Of a stretch of 48,548 nucleotides of DNA, positions 23,324 through 31,733 are shown one piece after another. A program made the translations under genes and the position numbers. The notes below the pieces were generated by a model, which worked only from the letters and a program-made list of their open reading frames with translations, made no database searches and was not told the origin of the DNA. Every line of letters begins with the position of its first letter. Position 1 is the stretch's first letter. The stretch lies in contig CAZGFD010000030.1 of assembly GCA_964525045.1 (NCBI GenBank), positions 1 through 48,548 on the forward strand, read 5' to 3'. This stretch comes from G020348185 sp964525045. GTDB lineage: Bacteria > Nitrospirota > Nitrospiria > Nitrospirales > UBA8639.

Positions 23324-25228
23324 CTATGGTTTGACCATCGCATCCGGTGAACCCACCGGTGGATAATCCAGAGATCCCCGTAAAGAGGATATTTTGTCCA
23401 AAGGGAAATTGGGAAGGTACAACGCCTGCTCTTCCTTCCACTTCGTGACCTGGGATTCGGCTTCGCCGGCGCGCTCCCGATCCAAGCCTTTACTCCTTTC
23501 CATATACAGATTTTGGGGCAGAGCAAATCCGGACCCGGCCTTAGCGATGACTCCCATGATCCGGAGGTTCAGGTCCTCCCCCACTTCGAGAGATTCTCCA
23601 TAATCCGTCACATCGATATAGGCGAAGATATCGAGATTTAAGGACGATTCCCCGAACTCTATAAAGCGGATACGGGCAATGTCCGGGAGCACCTTAGGGT
23701 GTCCGTAGAGGACTTTCCGGACTTCCACCAAAATGTAGCGCAATTGATCTGGGGTGGTATCGTAGCGGAGCCGTATGCGTGGGTGGTACCAAATCTTCCG
23801 CCGTCTTGTATAGTTTTCCAGTTGAAGATTTGAAAATTCTCCGTTTGGGACGCTGACAATCGTATCGTCAAGGGTCCGGACGAGTGTGGATCGCAGCCCA
23901 ATCTCTTCGATCGTTCCCACCCGATCTCCAAAACGGCAGAAATCACCTATCCGCACCGGTTTCGAGGCATACAGGGTAATGGCGCCAAAAAAGTTTTCGA
24001 GGCTCTTTTGGGCAGCCAAAGCCACCGCCAAACCTCCAATTCCCAAACCGGCGAGAACGGCGGTGACCTGGAATCCCAGATTATTGAGCCAAAACATGAC
24101 AGCCGTGATAACGATGACAATCTTGACGGCATTTCCGAACACTGGAATAAGAACCGGCGACGGTTCCAGCCCTTTTCGCCTAGCTCGTTGAACGTATTGT
24201 TCAAGAGAGAAGTGCGTGAATTGCATGAGTAACCATGAAAATGCGATCAGGCGAAAGGTCCCTGCATGAAGCATCGCCTTAACCGTGAAAGAAGGATTAA
24301 TGAGCACCAACCAATAATCGACGAAGAGGACGAGTAAAAGAAAACGCAAGGGAGTAGAAAAATCTTGTAGAAGCTGGCGACTGAGCATTGTGTCCCTTCG
24401 CCGGAGAAGAAAAAAGATGGGGCTAGTCAGGGCCAGAACGAGCACAATACTCCCTGCAATCCCGATCACTAAGGCAATCCATTCCCAGACGTAAATTCCC
24501 CAGATATGAAAGTCAAAGACCCATAGCGGGAGCTTGTCTTCCAGGATCCCGTGCCCGAATCGGGCATAGAGCTCGGGAATTTGACCAACCGTCCGGTTGG
24601 AAATTTTCCACACCGTTTTGCCCTTGCCATCGGAAACTTGTTGAAGATAGAGGTCATATTTTTTTTCCTCAGTTTCAATACCCCCCAATCGATCCCGAAA
24701 GGGAGGAAGACCGTCATCCTGATAGCCTTCCGGTCTATCACTTAAATGGGCAATATCAACCCAGATGGACCGCGTGAGAATGATATATAACTTCCGTGCC
24801 AATTCGGGCCCTTTTGTACTATCCAACCCTCGTGGCAGGTACCGAAGATCCAGATATTCAGCCGCACGCTCAAAGTCCCGCTCTCCACAAGCCCAAAAGA
24901 ATCCTTTGACCGCGTTACGCGGGATCCCCGGATCATATTCATCAACCGGTGGCGGAGGAGGAGGCGCTTCCGATGCCACTTCTGCCTTCTCCGCCCCTTT
25001 TAGGACTCCCTTCGTCACCGCGGGAGAGGTGGATTCAACAACAGGGGCGAGAGGTTTGGTCACCTCTTGGGGTTCCTTTTCTATGAGATCTTTCACCGTC
25101 GGGGATTTTTGTGGGGCAGAAAGCCCCTCTGGAATTCCGATGAAAAACAACATGGCTGCAAACAGAAAGAACAGGCAAAACCGAATAATGAGCTCAAACG
25201 AATGACTTAACCTCACCACACTCATCAT
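23324..25228 (-). CDS. Large MscS-family mechanosensitive channel with periplasmic N-domain
   Basis: A 634-residue protein: signal-like N-terminus, a Pro/Lys-rich region, a periplasmic domain (EYDPGIPRNAVKGFFWACGE to HGILEDKLPLWVF), about five membrane helices, then the MscS core. The pore helix reads LAGLGIGGLAVALAAQKSLE, followed by the beta domain (PVRIGDFCRFGDRVGTIEEI, then VSVPNGEFSNLQLENY) and a C-terminal cap. It should open when membrane tension rises during osmotic down-shock. AAGGAGGGG precedes the ATG. Paralogues at 39191-41101 and 41098-42996 share the core but have a different N-terminal domain. Confidence 0.92.
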   Translation of the reverse strand: MMSVVRLSHSFELIIRFCLFFLFAAMLFFIGIPEGLSAPQKSPTVKDLIEKEPQEVTKPLAPVVESTSPAVTKGVLKGAEKAEVASEAPPPPPPVDEYDPGIPRNAVKGFFWACGERDFERAAEYLDLRYLPRGLDSTKGPELARKLYIILTRSIWVDIAHLSDRPEGYQDDGLPPFRDRLGGIETEEKKYDLYLQQVSDGKGKTVWKISNRTVGQIPELYARFGHGILEDKLPLWVFDFHIWGIYVWEWIALVIGIAGSIVLVLALTSPIFFLLRRRDTMLSRQLLQDFSTPLRFLLLVLFVDYWLVLINPSFTVKAMLHAGTFRLIAFSWLLMQFTHFSLEQYVQRARRKGLEPSPVLIPVFGNAVKIVIVITAVMFWLNNLGFQVTAVLAGLGIGGLAVALAAQKSLENFFGAITLYASKPVRIGDFCRFGDRVGTIEEIGLRSTLVRTLDDTIVSVPNGEFSNLQLENYTRRRKIWYHPRIRLRYDTTPDQLRYILVEVRKVLYGHPKVLPDIARIRFIEFGESSLNLDIFAYIDVTDYGESLEVGEDLNLRIMGVIAKAGSGFALPQNLYMERSKGLDRERAGEAESQVTKWKEEQALYLPNFPLDKISSLRGSLDYPPVGSPDAMVKP

Positions 25229-25438
25229 GTCATCCCCTCCTTTTTCAAAAATATGTATTGAGCATTTTCTTTCAGATCGTTCACCCCATCCCAGGTTTCA
25301 TCACGGTTCAGAAACTACCGCAATTCTACTCCAACACAAATCAAAAGAGATATGACCCTCAAATAGAATTAGAGTGCTGAATTTAGATTGGAATAGGTAT
25401 ATTATTACGGTGGTGAACCAACGGAACGGAGTAAAACA

Positions 25439-26056
25439 ATGCAGGAGATTCTTCCGGGGCTATATCATTGGAAGGTCTATAACCCCTATATAAAGGATAA
25501 GGTCGATTCTTATTTAGCGGTCTTGGATCCGCCGGTGCTCATCGATCCGCTGGAACCGCAAGAGGGCGTGGATGCGTTTCGCCCTTTTCTCCCGCCAGGT
25601 CACATATTCCTGACGAACCGGCTTCACGACCGCCACTGCCAACGCTATATCGAAACATTCGGAACAACCGTCTGGTGCCACCATGCAGGACTTCACGAGT
25701 TTCAGAATGGAACTCTCGCAGTCACCGCTTTTGACCATGGTGACGATCTCCCGGGAGGGGTCAAGCCCGTTAAAGTGGGAGTGTTGTGTCCCGAGGAGAC
25801 AGCGTTCCATCTGCCGTTGGCCGAGGGAGTCCTGGCCATTGGAGATGCGCTGGTTCGCTGGGAGGGAACGATCGGGTTTGTCCCAGATTTCTTATTAGGA
25901 GATGATCCTCCGGCCATTAAGGCGGGGATCCGGGATCGATTTCTGGAAATTTGCACCAACTACGACTTCGATCACCTGCTTTTCGCCCATGGAGACCCAC
26001 TGATTGGAGGAGGGAAAGCCGTTCTTTTAGAGTATCTTAAAAGTTTAAGGGTCTGA
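25439..26056 (+). CDS. MBL-fold protein with degenerate metal-binding motif
   Basis: A 205-residue protein with metallo-beta-lactamase fold features: an N-terminal beta-rich part (EILPGLYHWKVYNPYIKDKV, then YLAVLDPPVLIDPLEP), the turn GDALVRWEGTIGFVPDFLLG, and a C-terminal LLFAHGDPLIGGG. The usual HxHxDH motif is replaced by TNRLHDRHCQRY, which keeps two or three potential ligands at most. Similar degenerate MBL proteins exist and may bind one metal or none, so hydrolase activity is doubtful. GGAG lies 9 nt before the ATG. It is divergent from the MscS gene, monocistronic, and its function is unknown. Confidence 0.8.
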   Translation: MQEILPGLYHWKVYNPYIKDKVDSYLAVLDPPVLIDPLEPQEGVDAFRPFLPPGHIFLTNRLHDRHCQRYIETFGTTVWCHHAGLHEFQNGTLAVTAFDHGDDLPGGVKPVKVGVLCPEETAFHLPLAEGVLAIGDALVRWEGTIGFVPDFLLGDDPPAIKAGIRDRFLEICTNYDFDHLLFAHGDPLIGGGKAVLLEYLKSLRV

Positions 26057-26106
26057 CAGGCGGTCCTGGCAGCTTCACTTCCCTCAGGCTAGATTAGAAG
26101 CTCCCT

Positions 26107-26721
26107 TTAATTAAGGTCATCATCTTTGTAATACTTTGTGCCCTTAGCGGTCAGCTCAGCACTTAGGCCGGTATCGGTTAGTTGGTACAGATAGACTCCG
26201 GGTGCGAGCGTTATGGCGTCCTGGATAGATGCGCCTCTATCCTCGTGCTTCACATCCGCCTGTGCCTCGCTACCAAACGCCCAACCTTTTTCAATAAAAT
26301 CATTAAGGGCCCTTTCGGTCTCGAACACGAAGATTTGACTGAAAGTCTTTGCACCATATCCGAGCCCTCCCTCTACTTCTAACATCTTCATGAACGTTTC
26401 TTTTCCAGTTTTATTATTGACCGCCAACCCTTCCCCATGACCGCTGCCGACAATCCCCAGTTTCATGCCAAAATTGCTAAATACGGCATATCCCGCCGCA
26501 TGCTGAACCTCCTGTTTCGCCTTTGGTTGAACCTGATACAATCTGCCTAGGGTATCCTTGACCATTTTCTGAATTTCGGTCTTTTCCTCTTTAATCTTCG
26601 CTTGTTTTTCCTCTTCCGTGAGTTCTTTTTCCCCAATACCGAAAATAGCGCTTGCCGTAGGAACGCCAGGAAGAACAAGGAAAGTGAATGAGAGAAAAGC
26701 GGTAAGTATTGGTGCCTTCAA
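26107..26721 (-). CDS. Exported SYLF-like (Ysc84-related) protein
   Basis: A 204-residue exported protein: signal peptide (TAFLSFTFLVLPGVPTASA), a charged helix (EEEKQAKIKEEKTEIQKMV), then the SYLF-like core with AAGYAVFSNFGMKLGIVGSG, HGEGLAVNNKTGKETFMKM, GGLGYGAKTFSQIFVFET and WAFGSEAQADVKHED. Proteins with this AGYAVF...GHGxGVA pattern are often annotated as lipid-binding SYLF proteins. It starts with TTG, with AAGGAGG 5 nt upstream. It is likely to be located at the membrane surface of the periplasm. Confidence 0.85.
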   Translation of the reverse strand: MKAPILTAFLSFTFLVLPGVPTASAIFGIGEKELTEEEKQAKIKEEKTEIQKMVKDTLGRLYQVQPKAKQEVQHAAGYAVFSNFGMKLGIVGSGHGEGLAVNNKTGKETFMKMLEVEGGLGYGAKTFSQIFVFETERALNDFIEKGWAFGSEAQADVKHEDRGASIQDAITLAPGVYLYQLTDTGLSAELTAKGTKYYKDDDLN

Positions 26722-26847
26722 GATGACCTCCTTCTGGTTAAACCTTCATCAGGGTCGGGGGTCTAACATTTCCTACCCGCGGCCCTCTCACTTGAAATCA
26801 AAATCTTTCCTTCACGCGATTCCTCACAACAATAAAATCGTCAGGGG

Positions 26848-27765
26848 CTACAAAAGGACGTTATGGAGCGGTTTAACCGGTTCAGGGAGAGAACCTTCAT
26901 CAAGCATCTCACGGAGGTCAATTTCAATAGTACGACCAAGAGCGAGCATGGGAACGTCGGTATCCAGAAAATCAAAGGGATGTTCCGTAAGTTCCCCCAC
27001 CGCCTCCATGGCCACGAAGGCTTCCCCTGCAAGGACTCCAAAGGGGATGGTGAGCCAACCGAAATCCTCAACGAAACCAAAGGGCATGAGCAATACAAAA
27101 ATCCACACCAGGATCCGGCTGCTTTCAGCATACTGCCGGGGAAACGGTGTTTCTTTAATCCTTTCACACTTCCCCTGTGAATCATAAAGCGTTCCAATAG
27201 TTCGAGCCATGGCAATGTGACGAAAGCTGTCAAAAAACCCATTCCCCGAAAGCTCACCCAGACGTTCCGCTTGAACTCGAAGTATTTGGGTGGGTTTGTT
27301 TTTTCGATCCTTGACCCAATTTAATTCCTTAGAGCTCATGAAAGAGGCAAGGGCATCCCAGCTCTCCAATCGTCTAAGGTGAAAACACAAGGCATGAACC
27401 CACGCAATTTGTCTGTAGATGAGTTCCTTTCGCAATGTGTGAATATTCTCTTGATCAGACTCTTTCTCGCGGTTGGGTGCAACAAATGATAAAACCTGGG
27501 TAGCCCAGGTCCGACTATCATTGACAATATCTCCCCAGACCTTTCGAGCTTCCCAGTAGCGGTCATAGGAGGCATTGTTTCGAAAGCCCACCATAAATGC
27601 CGCGGCGATGCCAATAGTCCCCAGAGGGAGGTAGGTGATATTGATAGGGAGTTTGAGGACAAGGTACAGATAGGTCACCATACTGGACCAAAATGCGAGA
27701 AAGACCACACTTTTCCAGCTGAATCGAACCATGACTCGTAAGGGAATTTTTTCACGAAGATGCAC
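26848..27765 (-). CDS. Bestrophin-family anion channel (UPF0187)
   Basis: A 305-residue membrane protein with the prokaryotic bestrophin layout: RFSWKSVVFLAFWSSMVTYL, then LPLGTIGIAAAFMVGFRNN followed by ASYDRYWEARKVWGDIVNDS, the family's most conserved segment, and a C-terminal PFGFVEDFGWLTIPFGVLAG. Bacterial bestrophins form pentameric channels for anions or cations. GTG start with GAGGAGG 4 nt upstream. The short C-terminal tail after DLREMLDEGSLPEP looks complete. It is placed among other osmotic and ion genes. Confidence 0.9.
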   Translation of the reverse strand: MHLREKIPLRVMVRFSWKSVVFLAFWSSMVTYLYLVLKLPINITYLPLGTIGIAAAFMVGFRNNASYDRYWEARKVWGDIVNDSRTWATQVLSFVAPNREKESDQENIHTLRKELIYRQIAWVHALCFHLRRLESWDALASFMSSKELNWVKDRKNKPTQILRVQAERLGELSGNGFFDSFRHIAMARTIGTLYDSQGKCERIKETPFPRQYAESSRILVWIFVLLMPFGFVEDFGWLTIPFGVLAGEAFVAMEAVGELTEHPFDFLDTDVPMLALGRTIEIDLREMLDEGSLPEPVKPLHNVLL

Positions 27766-27866
27766 GCTTCCTCCTCGGTAACCAAGTCCGGTGGGTCACG
27801 ATTAATTTAGAGAGGACAAACTCCTTAATTCTCAGTCAGAGGCTCTTGACCCCCTAAAAACTAACT

Positions 27867-28067
27867 TCAATAACCATTTTGGGGCACCGGTGTCAAAGAC
27901 CTAACGCAGTGACCTTCTTTAAATTTCCATTTCGCCCCTACCCAGCCGTCAGGATTTCTCAGTCCCTCCGGCTCGAAACTTCCTTTCCCCCATTGCTCTA
28001 GGAACCCCGCAGTCACCGTGAAATCTTCAGGGACTTCATGCAACAGTTCGATATCTTTTTTGATCAC
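27867..28067 (-). CDS. Small protein or gene remnant, unknown function
   Basis: A 66-codon frame (GTG at 28065-28067) encodes a composition typical of a real protein: LLHEVPEDFTVTAGFLEQWG, FEPEGLRNPDGWVGAKWKF. The frame stays open and protein-like for 23 more codons upstream (KDWTIEISGDLQN) to a TGA at 28137-28139, with no ATG, GTG or TTG there. So it is either a 66-residue gene, a gene with an unusual start, or the 3' end of a decayed gene. Its upstream part is antisense to the 5' region sometimes assigned to the sigma-54 activator, which supports a later start for that activator. I recognise no family. Confidence 0.4.
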   Translation of the reverse strand: MIKKDIELLHEVPEDFTVTAGFLEQWGKGSFEPEGLRNPDGWVGAKWKFKEGHCVRSLTPVPQNGY

Positions 28068-28160
28068 ATCCTCATGTTGCCTGTTTTGGAGGTCACCGGA
28101 AATCTCGATGGTCCAATCCTTTCTCTTGCCTCCTTGTCAAACCTTGGCTTACTATCAAAT

Positions 28161-30098
28161 ATGGCTTCAGACCGATCACAGCTTAATCTCGATCAGGACG
28201 TTCTTCGGGAACTTGTCAGTGGAACGGCTAGTGCTGTTGGCGAGGATTTTTTTGACACCTTGGTTCAGCATTTAGCCAGGGCTATGCATACGAAGTGTGC
28301 ATGGATAACCGAGTGGCTACCGGACCAGCGAATGCTGCGTGCACTGTCTTTTTGGGCGGGTAATCGGCGCATTTATGATTTCGTCTACTCCGTCGAGGGG
28401 ACTCCCTGCGGCGCTGTTGTCGAAGGGGGTGACTTTTTGCATGTCCCGGATCGCGTGATTGAGCTATATCCCACAGATCCGGATCTTGAGCCGTTGGGGG
28501 CGGTGAGCTATATGGGGGTTGCTCTCCGTGATACCGACGGCCGAGTTCTGGGACATCTCGCAATCATGCACGATAAGCCCTTACTGGAAGATCCTCGAGC
28601 GACGGCCATTTTCAATATTTTTGCAGGTCGGGCGGCAGCCGAACTTCGAAGATTACGGCGCGACCAGGAGCTTCGTGAACGCGAATTAAAAATGTCCCGG
28701 CTCATCAACAGCGCCAAAGATGCCATCATTGAGCTTGATTCAGATCTGTCCATTACAAGACTTAACCGGGCGGCGGAACGCACATTTGGCTGCAAGGAGA
28801 TACATGTTCTTGGTCGCCGGTTCGATGCATTTCTGACACCCGAGGCCTACAGCCGACTGACTCATTTCATTGGGGAGCTTGCCCGACGACCCGACGATCA
28901 ACGCTCATTATGGATAACAGAGGGCATCGAGGCACTAGGCGCCGATAGGACTAGGTTTCCTGCCGAGGCCACCATTTCCAGCTACGATCTCAACCGGCAA
29001 ACCTTTTATACACTCATTCTGCGAAATGTGAACGAACTGCTCCAGGCTGAAGCAGAAATTCGATCGCTTAAAGATGAAACGGCATATTTGCGAACTCAAG
29101 TAAAAGCGTTTCAGGGATCAGATGAGATCCTTGGGGAAAGCAAAACGCTTCGCCACATTTTGGCCGATGTCGAACGTGTCGCTAAAAATAACACCACGGT
29201 TTTGATTTTCGGGGAGACGGGGACGGGAAAGGAACTGATTGCCCGTGCTATTCATCAAAAAAGCCCGCGGGCTGAAAAACCCTTGGTCAAGGTCAATTGC
29301 GCGGCGATCGCGGCGAATCTTCAGGAGAGCGAATTCTTCGGCCATGAGCGCGGCGCCTTTACGGGGGCGACGCAACGCCGGGTGGGTCGTTTCAAACTGG
29401 CAGACGGTGGCACGATTTTTCTGGACGAGGTGGGAGAGATGCCATTGGATCTGCAGGCCAAACTATTGCGCGTGCTTCAAGAAGGCGAATTTGAACCCGT
29501 GGGAAGTTCCAATACCGAAAAGATCAATGTGCGGGTGATTGCCGCCACGAACCGGGATATGGAAAAGATGGTCCAGGAGGGAACTTTTCGGCGAGATCTT
29601 CTATACCGCTTAAATGTATTTCCGATATTTATGCCTCCCCTCAGAGAGCGTGGCGATGACATCATTCTACTGGCCGAGGCTTTTCTGCGGAGATTGGTGA
29701 ATATTGGCCATCGTTCAGCGCTGCGGCTGACTCAAGACTGCAAAGCTCGTTTAAAAAACTACGACTGGCCCGGAAACATTCGCGAACTTGAAAATGTGAT
29801 TGAACGGGCGGTGATCACTTCAAGAGACGGGCGCACATTAAACCTCGATCGCGCCCTACCGGTGGTCGAAGGCAGCGGTTCAAACCAAACTCCCATGAGC
29901 CTTGAACAATTCCATGCCCCGGAACAGATCCTTACTTCCACAGAAATGATTAAACTCGAACGCCAAAATATCATTCGCGCTCTGGATGCTGCCAACTGGA
30001 AAGTTTCTGGAAAGGACGGTGCTGCAGAACGACTCGGACTCCATCCTAGCACCCTTTCTTCACGAATTCGGACGCTGGGAATTGCGCGCCCACGCTAA
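28161..30098 (+). CDS. Sigma-54-dependent transcriptional activator with GAF and PAS domains
   Basis: A 645-residue enhancer-binding protein: N-terminal GAF domain (ARAMHTKCAWITEWLPD...RAAAELRRL), PAS domain (LINSAKDAIIELDSDLSITR), AAA+ ATPase with Walker A GETGTGKE (351-358), the sigma-54 contact loop GAFTGA (398-403), Walker B GGTIFLDEVGEMP and the arginine-finger region FRRDLLYRLNVFPI, and a Fis-type HTH (GKDGAAERLGLHPSTLSSRI). It should bind upstream repeats and drive sigma-54 promoters in response to a ligand of the GAF/PAS region. The ATG at 28161 (MASDRSQ) is preferred over one 123 nt upstream. Its likely target is the OsmC gene downstream. Confidence 0.93.
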   Translation: MASDRSQLNLDQDVLRELVSGTASAVGEDFFDTLVQHLARAMHTKCAWITEWLPDQRMLRALSFWAGNRRIYDFVYSVEGTPCGAVVEGGDFLHVPDRVIELYPTDPDLEPLGAVSYMGVALRDTDGRVLGHLAIMHDKPLLEDPRATAIFNIFAGRAAAELRRLRRDQELRERELKMSRLINSAKDAIIELDSDLSITRLNRAAERTFGCKEIHVLGRRFDAFLTPEAYSRLTHFIGELARRPDDQRSLWITEGIEALGADRTRFPAEATISSYDLNRQTFYTLILRNVNELLQAEAEIRSLKDETAYLRTQVKAFQGSDEILGESKTLRHILADVERVAKNNTTVLIFGETGTGKELIARAIHQKSPRAEKPLVKVNCAAIAANLQESEFFGHERGAFTGATQRRVGRFKLADGGTIFLDEVGEMPLDLQAKLLRVLQEGEFEPVGSSNTEKINVRVIAATNRDMEKMVQEGTFRRDLLYRLNVFPIFMPPLRERGDDIILLAEAFLRRLVNIGHRSALRLTQDCKARLKNYDWPGNIRELENVIERAVITSRDGRTLNLDRALPVVEGSGSNQTPMSLEQFHAPEQILTSTEMIKLERQNIIRALDAANWKVSGKDGAAERLGLHPSTLSSRIRTLGIARPR

Positions 30099-30106
30099 GT
30101 CATGAA

Positions 30107-30151
30107 ATTTCGTGAATCCATACCAATGTCACTGGTGAGATTTCGTGAATC
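30107..30151 (+). promoter_or_regulatory. Two direct repeats, likely binding sites of the sigma-54 activator
   Basis: ATTTCGTGAATC occurs at 30107-30118 and 30140-30151, 33 bp apart (about three helical turns). The second copy lies inside the inverted repeat TGAGAT/ATCTCA. A related TTCGTGAA in inverse orientation lies at the end of the activator gene near 30060. They sit 80-130 nt upstream of the -24/-12 promoter, the expected position for enhancer sites. Confidence 0.6.
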
Positions 30152-30232
30152 GTGATATCTCATTGCCAGCATTTCACCATAAAAAAACATAAAGTCATTA
30201 AAAAACAATAGCTTGTACTGCCATAAGTCTCC

Positions 30233-30248
30233 TGGCACGAAACTTGGA
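30233..30248 (+). promoter_or_regulatory. Sigma-54 (-24/-12) promoter of the OsmC gene
   Basis: TGGCACG-AAAC-TTGGA matches the sigma-54 consensus TGGCACG-N4-TTGCA/T with one mismatch and exact spacing. Transcription would begin near 30260, so translation must start at ATG 30301, not at the earlier in-frame ATG at 30244. Confidence 0.75.
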
Positions 30249-30300
30249 ATTGTGTTGGTGTATGTGCAATGGAGCACATACATTTCCAAGGAGACCTTTG

Positions 30301-30873
30301 ATGCAAACTCAACAAACTACCACTCTAAATGGCCTCAACACTGAGCAAATGGTCGAGACCATTCACGCGATCAAGGGAAACCCCCAAATAGCCAAATTCG
30401 TGTTCCGGGCAAAAAATGAATGGCTGAATGGCGGGGCGAATCGATCAACCATCAAGGATTTCTATGGTGCACTGAAGGAGGACCAATCTCGCGAGGAGCC
30501 TTTTGTTTTCACGAACGGCGAACCACCGGTCCTTCTGGGAAACAACGAAGGCGCCAATCCGGTGGAGTTCCTGTTGCACGCCCTGGCTGGGTGCGTCACG
30601 ACCACCTTTATTCTTCACGCATCTGCTCGGGGGGTTCAAATCCGTGAACTTTCAACCGAATTGGATGGCGATATTGACCTTCATGGGCTTTTGGGTCTGA
30701 ATGAATCCGTCGCGCCGGGATATGAGCAAATCCGCATCAAGATGCATGTGAAGGCCGACTGTTCTGACGAAGAACTCGAAGACCTGATGGCAATCGCGAA
30801 ACGTCATTCACCGGTCTGTAACACGGTGTGCCGGCCCGTTCCGGTCATTATCGAGCGCGCAAAGGCGGTATAA
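30301..30873 (+). CDS. OsmC/Ohr-family protein
   Basis: A 190-residue OsmC-type thiol peroxidase-like protein: an N-terminal extension, beta-rich middle, then PVEFLLHALAGCVTTTFILH with the first active-site Cys, and RHSPVCNTVCRPVPVIIERA with the second. Members reduce organic hydroperoxides or bind acyl groups in the cytoplasm. AAGGAG lies 9 nt before the ATG. The gene is under a predicted sigma-54 promoter and follows a sigma-54 activator, which is unusual for OsmC and implies inducible, signal-specific expression. Two extra Cys in the CNTVC segment are slightly unlike the usual CPVxNTL pattern. The peroxidase function is likely but not certain. Confidence 0.9.
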   Translation: MQTQQTTTLNGLNTEQMVETIHAIKGNPQIAKFVFRAKNEWLNGGANRSTIKDFYGALKEDQSREEPFVFTNGEPPVLLGNNEGANPVEFLLHALAGCVTTTFILHASARGVQIRELSTELDGDIDLHGLLGLNESVAPGYEQIRIKMHVKADCSDEELEDLMAIAKRHSPVCNTVCRPVPVIIERAKAV

Positions 30874-30893
30874 AGAATCCTTTGATTCCAGCA

Positions 30894-30935
30894 GCGAATC
30901 CCCCAGCGTTCCATTTTCCCCCAAGGGGGATTCGC
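30894..30935 (+). terminator. Stem-loop after the OsmC gene
   Basis: GCGAATCCCCC (30894-30904) and GGGGGATTCGC (30925-30935) are perfect 11-bp arms, 20 nt after the stop. There is no U-tract, so it may protect the mRNA end rather than terminate by itself. Confidence 0.5.
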
Positions 30936-31120
30936 CCTGGCTAGGTCCGCTCACCCCTCTTAGACCCATCCCAAGTACCCTCCGATCATTTTCTTCTTTC
31001 CTTGTTCAGCGCTTTACCTGCCGCGCAAGCCCAGATGATCCCCAAGTCCACATTTGATATGATCGACGAGAATTTTGAATGGTCCAATCTGATAAATATT
31101 AATAAAAAAGGAACAGCACA

Positions 31121-31516
31121 ATGAGAACTCTTCTCTTCACTCTTGGATTGCTGATGTTCACCGGATGTGCCGGGAGCGAGGTCCCCTTTGAAGCGGCCAA
31201 CCCTGTTCCCCCGGAAAGACAGTACACCACCATCGCCGACCCCGGAGGAGTGGAGGTAGGCATCGTTCGCGATTTAGGGGGTCGGGGAAGCTGGCAGTCG
31301 CTGGTCGTTGCCATTGATGGTCTCAGACTGGCCACACTGGAATCCGGAGAGGAGGTCACGGTCAGCCTAGCCCCAGGTGATCATCGCTTGGAAGTATGGG
31401 GACCGGAATATAAAGTCCTGACTCGAGAAGATATTGTCGTGCGGAAGGGCGTTCCATTGCACTACCGATTGAGTTTCACCACTTTAGGAGTCGCGTTCGT
31501 CCCCTATACTAAGTGA
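31121..31516 (+). CDS. Small predicted lipoprotein of unknown function
   Basis: A 131-residue protein with a short signal peptide and lipobox (LLMFTGC, Cys16), then a beta-rich domain with a PEGA-like look (SGEEVTVSLAPGDHRLEVWG and LTREDIVVRKGVPLHYRLSF). Such domains are often on the cell surface or periplasmic side of a membrane. AAAGGAA lies 8 nt before the ATG. It is monocistronic between the OsmC gene and the RND operon. No specific function is recognised. Confidence 0.8.
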   Translation: MRTLLFTLGLLMFTGCAGSEVPFEAANPVPPERQYTTIADPGGVEVGIVRDLGGRGSWQSLVVAIDGLRLATLESGEEVTVSLAPGDHRLEVWGPEYKVLTREDIVVRKGVPLHYRLSFTTLGVAFVPYTK

Positions 31517-31643
31517 ATAGGCTGTCGGGGTTCACAAAATTCGGCGTTTCAAGTATGAGGGTTCAGGTTCCTCATGACACCTCGAATGGTTAAAAGCCCA
31601 AAAAGTAGGCAATTCCCTTCCTAATTAATTGGATTATCCAAAG

Positions 31644-31672
31644 TTGACAACCGCTATAATCCCCTTTAACGT
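31644..31672 (+). promoter_or_regulatory. Possible promoter of the RND efflux operon
   Basis: TTGACA (31644-31649) followed after 17 nt by TAACGT, overlapping a perfect TATAAT at 31655-31660 that itself lacks a good -35. About 60 nt before the first gene. The two overlapping signals could reflect regulated or alternative use. Confidence 0.3.
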
Positions 31673-31733
31673 AGTTTCCCTAGGAAATACTTAAAAGAAT
31701 TATCCTTCGGACCAACAGGTTGAACTTAAGAAA

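Noticed and set aside
26618..27187. Plus-strand 189-codon frame opposite the bestrophin gene
   Set aside because: A shadow frame; the minus strand encodes all bestrophin motifs in register.
28038..28160. Upstream ATG extending the sigma-54 activator by 41 residues
   Set aside because: The extra residues resemble no domain and are antisense to a more protein-like frame; the ATG at 28161 leads directly into the GAF region.
30244..30300. Earlier ATG for the OsmC protein
   Set aside because: It lies inside the predicted sigma-54 promoter, upstream of the expected transcript start, and the ATG at 30301 has AAGGAG before it.
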